64,000 nt of DNA. It comes from Zygosaccharomyces rouxii. Taxonomy: Eukaryota > Ascomycota > Saccharomycetes > Saccharomycetales > Saccharomycetaceae. A model generated the notes under the pieces. That model was not told the DNA's origin. It was given only the letters and a program-made list of their open reading frames with translations, and did not search any database. The position numbers were made by a program, and so were the translations under genes. The DNA lies in NCBI RefSeq assembly GCF_000026365.1, contig NC_012996.1, forward strand, positions 1,178,001 through 1,242,000, read 5' to 3'. Of the stretch, positions 30,673-40,988 are shown one piece after another. Position 1 is the stretch's first letter. Every line of letters begins with the position of its first letter.

Positions 30673-33600
30673 ATGGAAGAGCTTACGGCAGTCAGATCTC
30701 CTGTTTTCCCACTGGAGAATGATGTAGACGTTTCTTCAGATGCAGAACCTCTATCTCAAACGTCCTCGATTCAAGTGTTCATCAAATTAGCAGAACCTGT
30801 TGTTTTCATACAAGGCTTTAATCAAACTCAACAGAGTGAAACTCCTCCAAGTATGCTTAGAGGATCTTTAATTCTAAGAGTATTGAAACCGAGCAAACTG
30901 AAAAGCGTTTCTTTATCATTTAAAGGTTACTCTAGAACTGAATGGCCGGAAGGAATACCACCAAAGAGACAAGAATTTGTTGAGGTTTGCGATATTGTAA
31001 ATCACGTTTGGCCATTTTATCAGAATGACGGTAGCACCACGACGAGTGGATTGACTCATACGGATGATAATAGTTTTCTACTTAGAGAATCAGGTGCATC
31101 AATTTACAAAAGTTTAGAAAGTGTAAGAAATAGAAGAGGGAGTTTTTCAGCTCATAGTCCAAGATCGAGTTTTAATTTCGATGCAGAAAATGGTGGTGGT
31201 GATCATCAGGCTGGTGGGAGGAAAAGAAGTACTAGCAATGCGGGTCCTATAGGATTAGGAGTTACTACGGGCGGTAAAGATGTTTCGACAACTTCGACGT
31301 CAAATAGGACACTTTCCCCCATGTCTATACTGCGAAGAGCCACCTCACCGTCACCAAATAAGCATGACAGATCCTCCAATTTGATATCCGATTTGTTAAG
31401 CAGTACTTTCTCAAATTCAAACGAACAGAATTCACGTCGTGGCAGTGCTAGTAGTGCTGGCGGTGGTAGTGGAATAGGAGGTAGTGGTAATAGCCATTTA
31501 ACTGTTAATGGTGACAGTGGTAGTACCAGCGGGTCTGGAGACCATTTTGTCTTTCAACCAGGTGACTATATCTATACTTTTGAACAAGCGATCCCAACTT
31601 CATACCCAGAAACAATAAAAGCAGATTTTGGGTTTGTGGAATATCAATTGTTTGCTAGCATTGAAAGAGTTGGTGCGTTCAAGTCTAACGTTACCGCTCG
31701 ATTACCAGTGCCGTTGATAAGAACGCAATCGGATTCAAGTGTGGAGGAAACTGAACCAATTGCCATTTCTCGTGATTGGGAAGATCAATTGCATTATGAT
31801 ATCGTCATCGCATCCAAGGATATTATATTAGATGCTTTCCTACCGATTGCATTCCATTTTGCACCTTTGGATAAGGTTACTTTGCACAGAATTCGGATTT
31901 ATTTGACAGAGACTATGGAATACTACTGTAGAGGTAAAAAGGTGCATAGGATGGAACCTACTAGGAAATTTCTATTGGCAGAACATAACGGTCCAAACAT
32001 CATGCATCCTGAGGAGAAGGGTCCATTAAAGGCTAAGAATATGGGGAACCTTTTATTAGAAGAAAGCAGTGGTGACTTGGTAAATAAAGATTACGAATAT
32101 CAAGTGTTCGTTCCTAGTATTGTATCTGATAGACACGTTATACATCCTGATACATCTTTTGACAAGGTTAAATCGAACCACTGGATCAAGTTATGTCTCC
32201 GTCTTTCTAGAATGATCGATGGTAAAAGAAAACACTATGAAATCAGCATTGATTCTCCAATCCATGTCTTACACAAATTATGCTCACATGCAAACACTCT
32301 GTTGCCAAGTTATGATAGTCATGTCTTTACTAATGAACAAGCTTTGAATGCTTGTCCCAAATTCGGTAATACTGGAGATGTGAACATCTATCACGATTCG
32401 AACATTTTCTTCCCCAAAGAAGTATTGTTATCACCGATATTATCACCAGAAGTACATTCCATGGATGTGAAGTTGGCAAATAGCATCAGGAGCTCTAGTC
32501 AAAAGCCTGTTCGTAATCGTGATCGTCGTAACTCAAGAGCCGGCGAAGATTTCGACCCCACTTTTGCCTCACCTAAATTAAGATCGAATATCTATCAGCC
32601 GGAAACTATCCCTAGAGAACTTGCATCCCCACAAGCTGTTCCATTTTCTCCGGTAAGTTCTCCCTTGTTAAGATCTATTTCACCGTGGATTGCGCCACCA
32701 CCAAGTTTTGATTTCAATAACGATGAGTTTCGTCCCTTCAATGATTTACCACTTGATCCACCTACTTACACAGACGTGCTAAAGTATGACGAGCTAGAAA
32801 AAGAGCAAAAGAATTCGTCAACTTCAAAGCCTCCTGAAGTGCCCAAGATTACCCTAAGTAAATTAAACGAGGAGAAACCTACATTGGATGAACAATTGGC
32901 AGGTGATTACTCACTGGATCCGCTCTCGAGACAAGAAAATTTGGGAAACACGAGAAACAGCTTAGAAGCCAGTCTGAAGGGTAACGAGAATGATGCCGAA
33001 GACGATGGAGATATTGCCTCCGGTTTCAATTTCCAAGGTGCCTCCAAAACATCACCTAATTTACCTGTTGCTGTTTTAAGATCCCCAATAATGCATCCAG
33101 TCAATCCAGGTCTAGAAAATAAATCTCCCCCCAGGGCCTCTTTAACAACTAGCACACTACCCACGAAAGATGCAAAGACACATGCTAAATCTTCTCTACC
33201 AACTGATACTCTACCTTCCACAGTAAGAAATGATAGTTCGGGACTCACTGGGTTGGGTGAAATTCTTGATGAAGATCCTCCTGGAGCTATTCCCATGACT
33301 AACAGAAATGACACCAATGGCTCTATTTCATCATCAGTAGGTCGGTCGTCTTCGTTTGACAGCGTGGCTGCATTAGCAAATAAAAGCAATCTAGTACCGC
33401 TTTTACAAAGATCAGATAGCCGCCATAATGCGAGTGTAGATGACTTTGCCATGCAATCGAGAGATTCGATTGCCAACTATACTGAAGCTCCTGTGGATAC
33501 TTCCGTCGATATTACTGCACTTTATGACCGAAATTCCAGTCCATGGCATCCCTTACAAATGAGTATGGGTCCCGATCTTTCCCCAGTGGTTAGTCCTTCT

Positions 33601-33882
33601 TACTCGTCCAATGTAGCTGACAGGAATCATGTGATAGATGATTTTAAAGAAGCCCTCCACTTTAGTCCTTATAGCCAAGATTCAGGAATGCAAAATGCTA
33701 ACGACTCAAGACATTCAGGAAGCCCTTTTGCCTCCGCCAATGGTATTAATATGTCACAGCACTCAAATATTCGTATGCCACCAGCAACTTTCCAAAGATC
33801 CTCTCCTGAGAAGCAATTAGTGAATGAAGTTGGTACAGAGGCCACTTCGCCTCGTGACGAAGGATCTTTCTTCTGTCGATAA
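30673..33882 (+). CDS. ALY2: Alpha-arrestin (Rsp5 adaptor) of the Aly1/Aly2 type
   Basis: A 1069-residue arrestin-related trafficking adaptor, resembling S. cerevisiae Aly2 (1046 aa) and Aly1. Such proteins recruit the ubiquitin ligase Rsp5 to plasma-membrane permeases and direct their endocytosis or recycling. The arrestin-N fold starts IQVFIKLAEPVVFIQGF (about 33-50) and contains SLSFKGYSRTEWPEG. A Ser/Gly-rich insert (about 155-290) interrupts it, then FQPGDYIYTFEQAIPTSYPE resumes. The arrestin-C part spans about 375-540. A PPTY motif (PY box for Rsp5 WW domains) begins at residue 696. The C-terminal third is Ser/Pro-rich and disordered. The next gene, EXO70, matches YJL084C-YJL085W order. 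It is called ALY2 by synteny but represents the single ancestor of ALY1 and ALY2. Confidence 0.9.
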   Translation: MEELTAVRSPVFPLENDVDVSSDAEPLSQTSSIQVFIKLAEPVVFIQGFNQTQQSETPPSMLRGSLILRVLKPSKLKSVSLSFKGYSRTEWPEGIPPKRQEFVEVCDIVNHVWPFYQNDGSTTTSGLTHTDDNSFLLRESGASIYKSLESVRNRRGSFSAHSPRSSFNFDAENGGGDHQAGGRKRSTSNAGPIGLGVTTGGKDVSTTSTSNRTLSPMSILRRATSPSPNKHDRSSNLISDLLSSTFSNSNEQNSRRGSASSAGGGSGIGGSGNSHLTVNGDSGSTSGSGDHFVFQPGDYIYTFEQAIPTSYPETIKADFGFVEYQLFASIERVGAFKSNVTARLPVPLIRTQSDSSVEETEPIAISRDWEDQLHYDIVIASKDIILDAFLPIAFHFAPLDKVTLHRIRIYLTETMEYYCRGKKVHRMEPTRKFLLAEHNGPNIMHPEEKGPLKAKNMGNLLLEESSGDLVNKDYEYQVFVPSIVSDRHVIHPDTSFDKVKSNHWIKLCLRLSRMIDGKRKHYEISIDSPIHVLHKLCSHANTLLPSYDSHVFTNEQALNACPKFGNTGDVNIYHDSNIFFPKEVLLSPILSPEVHSMDVKLANSIRSSSQKPVRNRDRRNSRAGEDFDPTFASPKLRSNIYQPETIPRELASPQAVPFSPVSSPLLRSISPWIAPPPSFDFNNDEFRPFNDLPLDPPTYTDVLKYDELEKEQKNSSTSKPPEVPKITLSKLNEEKPTLDEQLAGDYSLDPLSRQENLGNTRNSLEASLKGNENDAEDDGDIASGFNFQGASKTSPNLPVAVLRSPIMHPVNPGLENKSPPRASLTTSTLPTKDAKTHAKSSLPTDTLPSTVRNDSSGLTGLGEILDEDPPGAIPMTNRNDTNGSISSSVGRSSSFDSVAALANKSNLVPLLQRSDSRHNASVDDFAMQSRDSIANYTEAPVDTSVDITALYDRNSSPWHPLQMSMGPDLSPVVSPSYSSNVADRNHVIDDFKEALHFSPYSQDSGMQNANDSRHSGSPFASANGINMSQHSNIRMPPATFQRSSPEKQLVNEVGTEATSPRDEGSFFCR

Positions 33883-34092
33883 ATTCACTTGTGGAGTGAC
33901 CAAGTTGTTATTCTCCATTTTTGCCATCTCATATTGATTTGATTATAGTCATTGGATATGAACACTTTTGATTCTTTGTTGACGAACTATGGTTACGTAT
34001 ATAAGCTTGGATATAACTTCCCAATAAACTTTTGACTTAGGTATTGATATTTATTTTTCCTCTTTATTCAATTTACCTAACTAACTGAAAGA

Positions 34093-35967
34093 CTACCTAC
34101 CTACTTGGTCCAATATCGAGGTCAACTCACTGGGAGTATATTTGATATGTTTTCTTGGATTTTTGAATGAATCCTTGTACCTGCGATAAAATCTATCATA
34201 CATAGGCATAACCAAGGAGACAATCTCTGACTTCAAAGTCGACTTCAAGCCAGGATCAGAGAGCCTATACTGTTTGTATTTTGATACCAACTCCTCGAAT
34301 CCTTCGTTGAACTTATGGAACTTCTCCTTGATTTGATCCTTATCTTTTGAAGAAATTTTACCTGTGCTGTCTACAAACACTGAGTCCATCAAGTTAGTAG
34401 CTAATTGTCTCCAGTCCGCAACCATATAGTTAACGTAACGTTTCTTCAATTTATCCAACCTTGAGCGACCTTCAGTTCCCAATACTTGGTTTATTTCAGA
34501 TTTTTCCACAATTTGTTCTATCAAAGTCATATTCATGATGATAAAGAAACCAATACGTGGTTTATGATCATTCTTCTTACTGTTAGGAGTAGCGACTTCA
34601 TGTTCCCTATTGGGCATTAACAACTTCTGTGATTTTCTTTCAAGACTGACTATGAGAACGTCAATACAATCACTGAAAAAACACGAAAGACGTGCCTGGG
34701 GAGTAGGTAATTCAGAATTAATTGGTAAAGTAGTTTCCTTGCCTCTGAAATTCATAGGGAGCCAACTTTCCCTTGTGATACTTTCCATGGCCTCCAGACA
34801 GCCATTACTATAACCACTGAACTTCCTCAGACGTGACATTGTTTCTACTGTAGCTTCAGTGACACCGTTATCTGCCGGTATACTTGCCATCGAATTGACT
34901 CTTGATTCCACATGCTGAATAACTTCCTTGAACAACAATTGGGTAACTTTGTGAACGCTTCCAGCACAATCTTCCATCGGCTTAGTGTTCTCCAATGGTG
35001 TACCTCTTAAGATACGTTTTACGTTATGAATACTATCTGCCAATTCAAAAATGAGAATCCCCGTGTTAGCCAAATTACTTCGCACATAATCCAGATTCAA
35101 ATTGACTAATCTTGTGTATGCAGTAATCAACGGTATGACAATATTGCAAAAGACGATTGGCTTCATATCTGATTCTTGCACATACAAATCATCCACAAAC
35201 GATTTTTCGTTGGCAATAAAACCAAGTAACGCCTCTGCATAACTGTTCAACCCACTAGTTCCCTTTTCATAAGGTTGAGAACCCGCAACATTTATCTGTT
35301 TGGCAAATGGTTCCAGAAAAGCCATACATTTTAATATCCAGTCACATCTCTCATCCGCTACCATTTTATCAATTGCGGTAGAATCATCGGAGGCATTATG
35401 GAAATAATCCAAAATGATAACCATATCGTTCAATTGTTCATCGCTGTAGTAAGGGAATGGCATCTTCTTGTTAATATTTATTTGAGGATCAAAAGGTTTA
35501 ATACTGGTAAGAAGTGCAACAAAGTATTTCCTTAAACTAACTTCACTTGATCTAATCAACCCTGTTAAATGTGAAAGCATACCTGCAAATTCCGCATTGT
35601 CTGCATGCTTTTCCTTACCACCTTTGATGTCATCTAACATATCATCCAATTTATGTACTGCTTGGATATACTGCTTCAATCCAACGTTTTTGAAACCTTT
35701 ACTCAGTATAATTTCGTGTCTAGATGCATCATTGGCCAAATCTTTAATTGAGGAAACAGAATTGAGTGTACTCTCAATATTTCTTTGTAATGTAGATAGC
35801 ATATTGTTTCTAGAAAGAATTGGTGTGAATAGGCGGCTAGAATGGCTCGACGTTAGGGCAATATTCTTGAGTGATTTGTTAATATCCGTGGTCAACCTGT
35901 TGGCCCTTTCTAGGCCCTGCGTATAAACAAGAACGTCTGCCTCATCCACATCAATTTCCGTAGCCAT
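34093..35967 (-). CDS. EXO70: Exocyst subunit Exo70
   Basis: A 624-residue protein (S. cerevisiae Exo70 623 aa). The exocyst tethers secretory vesicles at growth sites; Exo70 binds PI(4,5)P2, Rho3 and Cdc42. The N-terminus MATEIDVDEADVLVYTQGLE and the following SRLFTPILSRNNMLSTLQRN are strongly conserved. The C-terminal region, rich in basic residues (RFYRRYKDSFKNPRKHIKYT), is the lipid-binding end. The ATG at 35967 is used; the frame extends two codons upstream only to a TTG. It diverges from TRL1 over about 250 bp. Confidence 0.96.
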   Translation of the reverse strand: MATEIDVDEADVLVYTQGLERANRLTTDINKSLKNIALTSSHSSRLFTPILSRNNMLSTLQRNIESTLNSVSSIKDLANDASRHEIILSKGFKNVGLKQYIQAVHKLDDMLDDIKGGKEKHADNAEFAGMLSHLTGLIRSSEVSLRKYFVALLTSIKPFDPQININKKMPFPYYSDEQLNDMVIILDYFHNASDDSTAIDKMVADERCDWILKCMAFLEPFAKQINVAGSQPYEKGTSGLNSYAEALLGFIANEKSFVDDLYVQESDMKPIVFCNIVIPLITAYTRLVNLNLDYVRSNLANTGILIFELADSIHNVKRILRGTPLENTKPMEDCAGSVHKVTQLLFKEVIQHVESRVNSMASIPADNGVTEATVETMSRLRKFSGYSNGCLEAMESITRESWLPMNFRGKETTLPINSELPTPQARLSCFFSDCIDVLIVSLERKSQKLLMPNREHEVATPNSKKNDHKPRIGFFIIMNMTLIEQIVEKSEINQVLGTEGRSRLDKLKKRYVNYMVADWRQLATNLMDSVFVDSTGKISSKDKDQIKEKFHKFNEGFEELVSKYKQYRLSDPGLKSTLKSEIVSLVMPMYDRFYRRYKDSFKNPRKHIKYTPSELTSILDQVGR

Positions 35968-36214
35968 TTTCAATTGTGATAACTGCCAAAGCTCTAGATG
36001 TCAAACCCTTGATACTGCGTGGCTACCATTATTTAAAGGTCTAAAAGGTTAAACTCCTTTATTGATTGATTATCTCCAGCTAACTTTTCCAGTGTGCGGG
36101 TCAACCTCATCGCTTTTTGATATTGAAAAATTATAAGCTTAACTTGTAAGATCAATTAAGAGATACCAGGGTCCAACACTCTTCAGAGCTTCAGGTTCAT
36201 TTCCATGGCGTGTA

Positions 36215-38701
36215 ATGAATATTGAAAACTCGAAAGAAATGAATTTGCAAAGACCTAGTGTGAAAGAAGTGAAAAATTTAGTAGCATCCCTAGAGAGATC
36301 TAGTGAACTTTCAGGTCGTGGTAAATCAAGCAAAAGAGTCTGTCAATTGTTCAATAGTGATCGTCGTGTTGTTAGCTGGAAATTCCAAGAATGGGATTAT
36401 GGTAAAAAGAATATTACGCTACCTTGTAATGCTCGTGGGTTGTTCATCACAGATGATAAAGAAAACCCACAAATTGTAACTAGAGGTTATGACAAATTCT
36501 TTAACATCGATGAAATGAGTCTTACCAAATGGGACTCTATAGCTAAAGGCACTGTGGGTCCCTATACTATTACTTTAAAATCCAACGGTTGTATCATATT
36601 CATATCGGGTCTTGAAGACGGGACTCTCGTGGTTTGTTCCAAACACTCAACTGGACCTCGAGACGATGTGGATAGAAACCATGCTGAATTCGGTAGAAAC
36701 TACTTGTTGAATCTCCTACGTGAGAGAAACGTAGATGTTAAACAATTTGCCCGAAGATTGTACGATTTGAACGTGACACTTGTGGCAGAATACTGTGATG
36801 ATTCCTTCGAAGAACACATTTTGGAGTATACTGGTGACAGTGCAGGATTGTACTTACACGGTGTAAATTTAAACAAACCTGAATTTGTCACTTGGCCCAT
36901 GAAAGAGGTTAACGGTTTTGCTCAAGAATATGGGTTTAAACCAACTATGTATTTTGACCTACCAGATATAACCTCATTGAAATCTTTCTTGGACAAATGC
37001 TCCCATGATGGTACCTATAAAGGCATGGAAGTAGAGGGGTTTGTCATTAGAACCCATTTGACTGAAACTGGTCAAGATTTCTTCTTCAAATTTAAATTTG
37101 AAGAACCATATTTAATGTACAGACAGTGGAGAGAAGTGACTAAACAATACATCTCTAGCAAGTCTAGGTTATTGAAGTACAAAAGGCATAAATTTATTAC
37201 CAACAATTATCTCGATTTCGTTATTCCCATCTTAGACAACGATCCTAAACTAAGTGAACAGTACATGAAAGGATTTGGAATTATTAAGTTAAGAAATATG
37301 TTTTTGAAATCATACGGTATGTCAGGATTGGAGATTTTGAACCAGGAGAAGATTCAGGAATTAGAACTGAAAAATGCCACTAATGATTCTGATATTGTGG
37401 ATGAAAAGACAAAGTTCTTAATTTTCCCTATTTCTGTCATTGGTTGTGGTAAAACTACTACTGCATTAACTTTAACTAATTTATTCCCAAATTGGGGGCA
37501 TATTCAAAATGATGATATTACAGGTAAGGACAAATCAATGCTCATAAAGAAATCACTCGAGCTATTAGCCAAACCAGATATCAAATGTGTCTTTGTCGAC
37601 AGAAATAATCATCAACGTAGAGAACGTGAACAGTTATTCACCTGGGTCGAACAATTGAGAGAAAATTATCTTCCCTACTATACCAATATTAAGACTATTG
37701 GTTTATCATTTGCCTCCTACGACGATTTGGAAAAAGTGAAAAAATTGACCATCGATAGAGTTCTTGCTAGAGGTGATAACCATCAAAGTATTAAAAGTTC
37801 AGTTTATGGTGAACAAAAAGTTTTAGGTATCATGAATGGGTTTGTGAAAAGATACCAACCAATTAATGAGAACAGAGATCCAGATAACCTTTTCGATTAT
37901 GTGATCCATTTGAATTCCCTAGATACGAACTCTTCTCTCATCAATGCTAAAGAAACTGCGAAGAAATTGCATGAAAAGTATCCTGTTTTAGTTCCCAACA
38001 TTCCCACTGATGAACAAATTGAAAAAGCATTGGAAAGGAGTCTAGAGTACAAACCAACTACTAAAAAAGTAGTCGGTGGTGGTGGTAACAGAAATAAGGA
38101 CAAAAACAGAGGTAAAAAATCTGATAAATCCAAAAGAATCAGCCCGGTCTATTTTTCTGCCAATATTGAAAAAAAGGAGAATATCATTGAAATTGTCAAG
38201 AAAACTTTTGAAGGACTAAATTCTGAAAGAAAATCTAGTTTATCTAAATTGATTGAAGAAGACAGGTTTCAACCTAAATTCCACATAACACTATGTCATG
38301 TTACACAGGGCAAAAATGGTGCACCAGAAACTAAGCAACTTTGGGCATCTTATCTAAACAGATACAACTCAGAATTAGAAAAATTGGAGGATCTACCACA
38401 AATTTTGGCTACCGGTGACAAAATTAAATTTAAACCTATTAAATTATGTTGGGACGAGAAAATAGTTTCTATGGTTGTGCAACTTTCCGCAGTCTTGGAC
38501 CCTCATAATCACATTGTATCCGAACTTTCTTGTGGAAATGCAATCCCCCACATTACCGTTGGTATTCTACAAGATGGCGTAAAACCGTTTTATTCCAACG
38601 AACTATGCCAAAAAATATTTAGTAACAATCCACCGCCAGGTTCTCAGTGTATCGACCTGGATAGTCAAGATATAGAAGCTGGCATTTGCATAAATTTTTG
38701 A
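36215..38701 (+). CDS. TRL1: tRNA ligase Trl1 (ligase-kinase-phosphodiesterase)
   Basis: An 828-residue three-domain enzyme (S. cerevisiae 827 aa) that joins tRNA exons after intron removal and ligates HAC1 mRNA in the unfolded-protein response. The adenylyltransferase domain (about 1-390) has the nucleotidyl lysine at residue 122 in LKSNGCIIF. The GTP-dependent polynucleotide kinase domain has the P-loop GCGKTTT at 410-416. The C-terminal cyclic phosphodiesterase (2H) domain has both HxT motifs, FHITLCHV and PHITVGI. All three active sites look intact. It converges with ARG3. Confidence 0.97.
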   Translation: MNIENSKEMNLQRPSVKEVKNLVASLERSSELSGRGKSSKRVCQLFNSDRRVVSWKFQEWDYGKKNITLPCNARGLFITDDKENPQIVTRGYDKFFNIDEMSLTKWDSIAKGTVGPYTITLKSNGCIIFISGLEDGTLVVCSKHSTGPRDDVDRNHAEFGRNYLLNLLRERNVDVKQFARRLYDLNVTLVAEYCDDSFEEHILEYTGDSAGLYLHGVNLNKPEFVTWPMKEVNGFAQEYGFKPTMYFDLPDITSLKSFLDKCSHDGTYKGMEVEGFVIRTHLTETGQDFFFKFKFEEPYLMYRQWREVTKQYISSKSRLLKYKRHKFITNNYLDFVIPILDNDPKLSEQYMKGFGIIKLRNMFLKSYGMSGLEILNQEKIQELELKNATNDSDIVDEKTKFLIFPISVIGCGKTTTALTLTNLFPNWGHIQNDDITGKDKSMLIKKSLELLAKPDIKCVFVDRNNHQRREREQLFTWVEQLRENYLPYYTNIKTIGLSFASYDDLEKVKKLTIDRVLARGDNHQSIKSSVYGEQKVLGIMNGFVKRYQPINENRDPDNLFDYVIHLNSLDTNSSLINAKETAKKLHEKYPVLVPNIPTDEQIEKALERSLEYKPTTKKVVGGGGNRNKDKNRGKKSDKSKRISPVYFSANIEKKENIIEIVKKTFEGLNSERKSSLSKLIEEDRFQPKFHITLCHVTQGKNGAPETKQLWASYLNRYNSELEKLEDLPQILATGDKIKFKPIKLCWDEKIVSMVVQLSAVLDPHNHIVSELSCGNAIPHITVGILQDGVKPFYSNELCQKIFSNNPPPGSQCIDLDSQDIEAGICINF

Positions 38702-38725
38702 AATTCACTAAATACTTGTATTAAG

Positions 38726-38750
38726 AAAAAAAAAAAAAAAAAAAAAAAAA
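38726..38750 (+). repeat. A25 homopolymer between convergent TRL1 and ARG3
   Basis: Twenty-five consecutive A lie in the 83 bp spacer between the two stop codons, presumably within the TRL1 3' UTR. Runs of this length tend to vary in length. Confidence 0.9.
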
Positions 38751-38784
38751 TACTAGCAAATCTTTCATCACTTATCTTCTTCCT

Positions 38785-39741
38785 CTAAGCGTCAAAATCT
38801 CCCTTGTTGATTACAAAAACGTCGATGGCGGCCATAGCTGCATAAAGTCTATTTTCAGCTTCATCAAAAACAATGGAATGATCACTGTAAAAGACTTCGT
38901 CGGTGACTTCTTCCTTATGTCTTGGTAAGCAATGCATGAATTTGTAATTCGAATCTGCATGTTGAGCTAATTCTTGATTAATTTGGAAACCTTTGAACTG
39001 TTTCAATTTTGCTTCCTTTGCATATTCCTCACCCATTGATACAAAGGTATCTGTAACTAAGACATGCGCACCCTTTACGGCTTCCACTGAATCATGAGTT
39101 AAGACCAGTTTACTACCGTTATTTTTTGAGATTTCTTCAGCAGCATTTACAATAATTGGCGATAATTCCACACCTGGTGGAGTTGATACCGTAAAATCCA
39201 TGCCCAATTTTAAGCATGCAATTGCCATGTCGTTAACAACATTGTTAGCATCACCAATCCATGCTACTTTAAGTTTGTTTTTCTTGTAGTTTAAGCTTTC
39301 TTTAATGGTCAACATATCACAAATAGCTTGCAATGGATGGTACATATCACAAAGAGAATTGATAATAGGTACATGGGAATCTCTAGCCAATTTAAGAATT
39401 TCGTCATGCGAATTAACACGAGCAAAGATACAAGAAACCATTGAAGATATAACTCTTGTTGTGTCGTAAAATGATTCATTAACACCTAGCTGAATATCAT
39501 CCTTACCTAAAAACATAGGTTGTGCACCGAAGAATGTTGCTGCACCTTCAGTGGAAATTCTTGTTCTAGTTGATCTTTTACTGAAAATCAATGCAACAGT
39601 CCTCCCCAATAACTTCAAATGATTCTTTTGCACTTCATTGATATCTTGTCTCTTGAAAATTCTCTTGTACTCCTCAGCCTTATCCACTAAAACTTCTAAT
39701 TCCCTGTCACTCAAATCTTTAATCGAAACTAGATGACGCAT
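38785..39741 (-). CDS. ARG3: Ornithine carbamoyltransferase
   Basis: A 318-residue enzyme (S. cerevisiae Arg3 338 aa) that makes citrulline from ornithine and carbamoyl phosphate in arginine synthesis; in S. cerevisiae it is cytosolic. The carbamoyl-phosphate site KRSTRTR (about residues 55-61), the family motif HPLQAICD (about 133-140) and the ornithine-loop motif HCLPRH near 272 are present. The N-terminus MRHLVSIKDLSDRELE shows no mitochondrial presequence, in line with cytosolic location. Two Gcn4-type sites lie about 300 bp upstream. Position next to TRL1 matches YJL087C-YJL088W. Confidence 0.96.
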   Translation of the reverse strand: MRHLVSIKDLSDRELEVLVDKAEEYKRIFKRQDINEVQKNHLKLLGRTVALIFSKRSTRTRISTEGAATFFGAQPMFLGKDDIQLGVNESFYDTTRVISSMVSCIFARVNSHDEILKLARDSHVPIINSLCDMYHPLQAICDMLTIKESLNYKKNKLKVAWIGDANNVVNDMAIACLKLGMDFTVSTPPGVELSPIIVNAAEEISKNNGSKLVLTHDSVEAVKGAHVLVTDTFVSMGEEYAKEAKLKQFKGFQINQELAQHADSNYKFMHCLPRHKEEVTDEVFYSDHSIVFDEAENRLYAAMAAIDVFVINKGDFDA

Positions 39742-40034
39742 GTTGAATATAATAGAAACACTGGTAGTTATGAAAACTCCGAAAAACTAATAATCTTCCC
39801 TTTTTCGTCCTTTTGAACCGCTTTTCAACGATAATGTTAGCAGGCTCCAATAAAGTTCAATTGATCGTAATGAACCTCGTTGTCAGTTGAACTTAAGACC
39901 TCTTTTTTTCACAACCTTTTAATCCCCAGTGATATCGTTGGGCACCATACCACCCAAAGGAGTTTTTATAATACGCACGGCACCAAAGCAAGCAAATTTT
40001 TCAGCTGGTAAAGTTCCTCGTTAATTGTGATCGA

Positions 40035-40057
40035 TGAGTCAACCGACCAATGAGTCA
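40035..40057 (-). promoter_or_regulatory. Paired Gcn4-type sites upstream of ARG3
   Basis: Two exact TGAGTCA elements (40035-40041 and 40051-40057), the reverse complement of the Gcn4 consensus TGACTCA, lie 294-316 bp upstream of the ARG3 ATG and end just outside the NTR2 stop codon. General amino-acid control of ARG3 by Gcn4 is known in S. cerevisiae, so a role here is likely but inferred. Confidence 0.65.
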
Positions 40058-40058
40058 A

Positions 40059-40826
40059 CTAGTAGGTTCCCAATTGTTTGATTCTTGTCACTAACTCTTC
40101 TCTCGTATGTCGTAAAATGTGCCTTTGGTTTTGTAAAAGAATCAACTTTGCCTTTAGTTGCCTCTTCTGTTGTTGAACCCTCGACAATTCTTGTTCCAAT
40201 GCATTTCCATCTATAATTCCCTTGTAGAGTGGAGGCAGTGTGGGACCTCTCTGTATTTGAACCCTGTTCATTAGATTTGCCTCCCATTCTCTACTGCTGC
40301 CTTCGTTTTGACAATCCTCCGCGATTACATCTTGAATTAGTTTTTTCTTTCTGGCGTCTTGCAATTTTTGTTCCCTATTGCTCAATGCCAATCTATCGTC
40401 TTCAAATTCTTGCAATGCATCATCCTCGTCACTATCACCACCAAACTTTTTAATCTGAGCCGTAATTTGTTTTTTCTCTTCCTTGTCTAGCAGTTTGACA
40501 TAATCTTTCTCCCGGAAATTGGACTTTGGTTGGAAAGATTCCGGCGGTTGCAGTTCTGGATCCATATCGAGATCCATATTTTCCAAATTCAAAACTTTGA
40601 CATCCTTCTTGAACAACCCATCGTACTTGTGCTTTTCTTCCGTTTTCTCACTAGTCTCTATCGGAATTTGTCCCATTTTCTTAAGACCACCAACAAGGGG
40701 CAGAGGGTCCTCTTCGTTAAAATCATCTTGTAACATTTCAACATTTAGTTTCGCACCATTGTCATCTTTAAACGGTACATCCTCATCTTTCAAGGAGGGC
40801 AATTTAATCTTATTCCTTTTCTTCAT
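40059..40826 (-). CDS. NTR2: Spliceosome disassembly factor Ntr2
   Basis: A 255-residue protein similar at its start (MKKRNKIKLPS) to S. cerevisiae Ntr2 (YKR022C, 322 aa). Ntr2 acts with Ntr1 and the DExD/H helicase Prp43 to take apart the post-splicing complex. The protein is charged and mostly helical, with an acidic patch GGDSDEDDALQEFEDDRLAL and a C-terminal coiled-coil-like segment (LEQELSRVQQQKRQLKAKL). In S. cerevisiae NTR2 is next to ALY1 on chromosome XI; here it is beside the chromosome X genes ARG3 and SIP4, another sign of the unduplicated gene order. The family is fast-evolving, so the call relies partly on context. Confidence 0.8.
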   Translation of the reverse strand: MKKRNKIKLPSLKDEDVPFKDDNGAKLNVEMLQDDFNEEDPLPLVGGLKKMGQIPIETSEKTEEKHKYDGLFKKDVKVLNLENMDLDMDPELQPPESFQPKSNFREKDYVKLLDKEEKKQITAQIKKFGGDSDEDDALQEFEDDRLALSNREQKLQDARKKKLIQDVIAEDCQNEGSSREWEANLMNRVQIQRGPTLPPLYKGIIDGNALEQELSRVQQQKRQLKAKLILLQNQRHILRHTREELVTRIKQLGTY

Positions 40827-40859
40827 TACTTTCTAGTAACTTTTCACTTTTAAATACAT

Positions 40860-40882
40860 TGTGTGTGTGTGTGTGTGTGTGT
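40860..40882 (+). repeat. (TG)n microsatellite upstream of NTR2
   Basis: A TGTGTG run of about 23 bp, 34 bp before the NTR2 ATG, probably in its promoter or leader. It also forms part of the short SIP4-NTR2 spacer. Confidence 0.9.
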
Positions 40883-40988
40883 CTAAAAGATTAATCAATT
40901 ATTCTCCGATCGAACCTTTCAATGAGTAAAAAAACAAAAGTATAAATAAATTTACAAAAATGCAAGTCAAACAGAAACACGCAGTCAC

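Noticed and set aside
39765..39795. Centromere CDEIII-like TCCGAAAAAC
   Set aside because: Spacing to the TATG part of the CDEIII consensus is wrong, and there is no 80 bp AT-rich CDEII or CDEI next to it.
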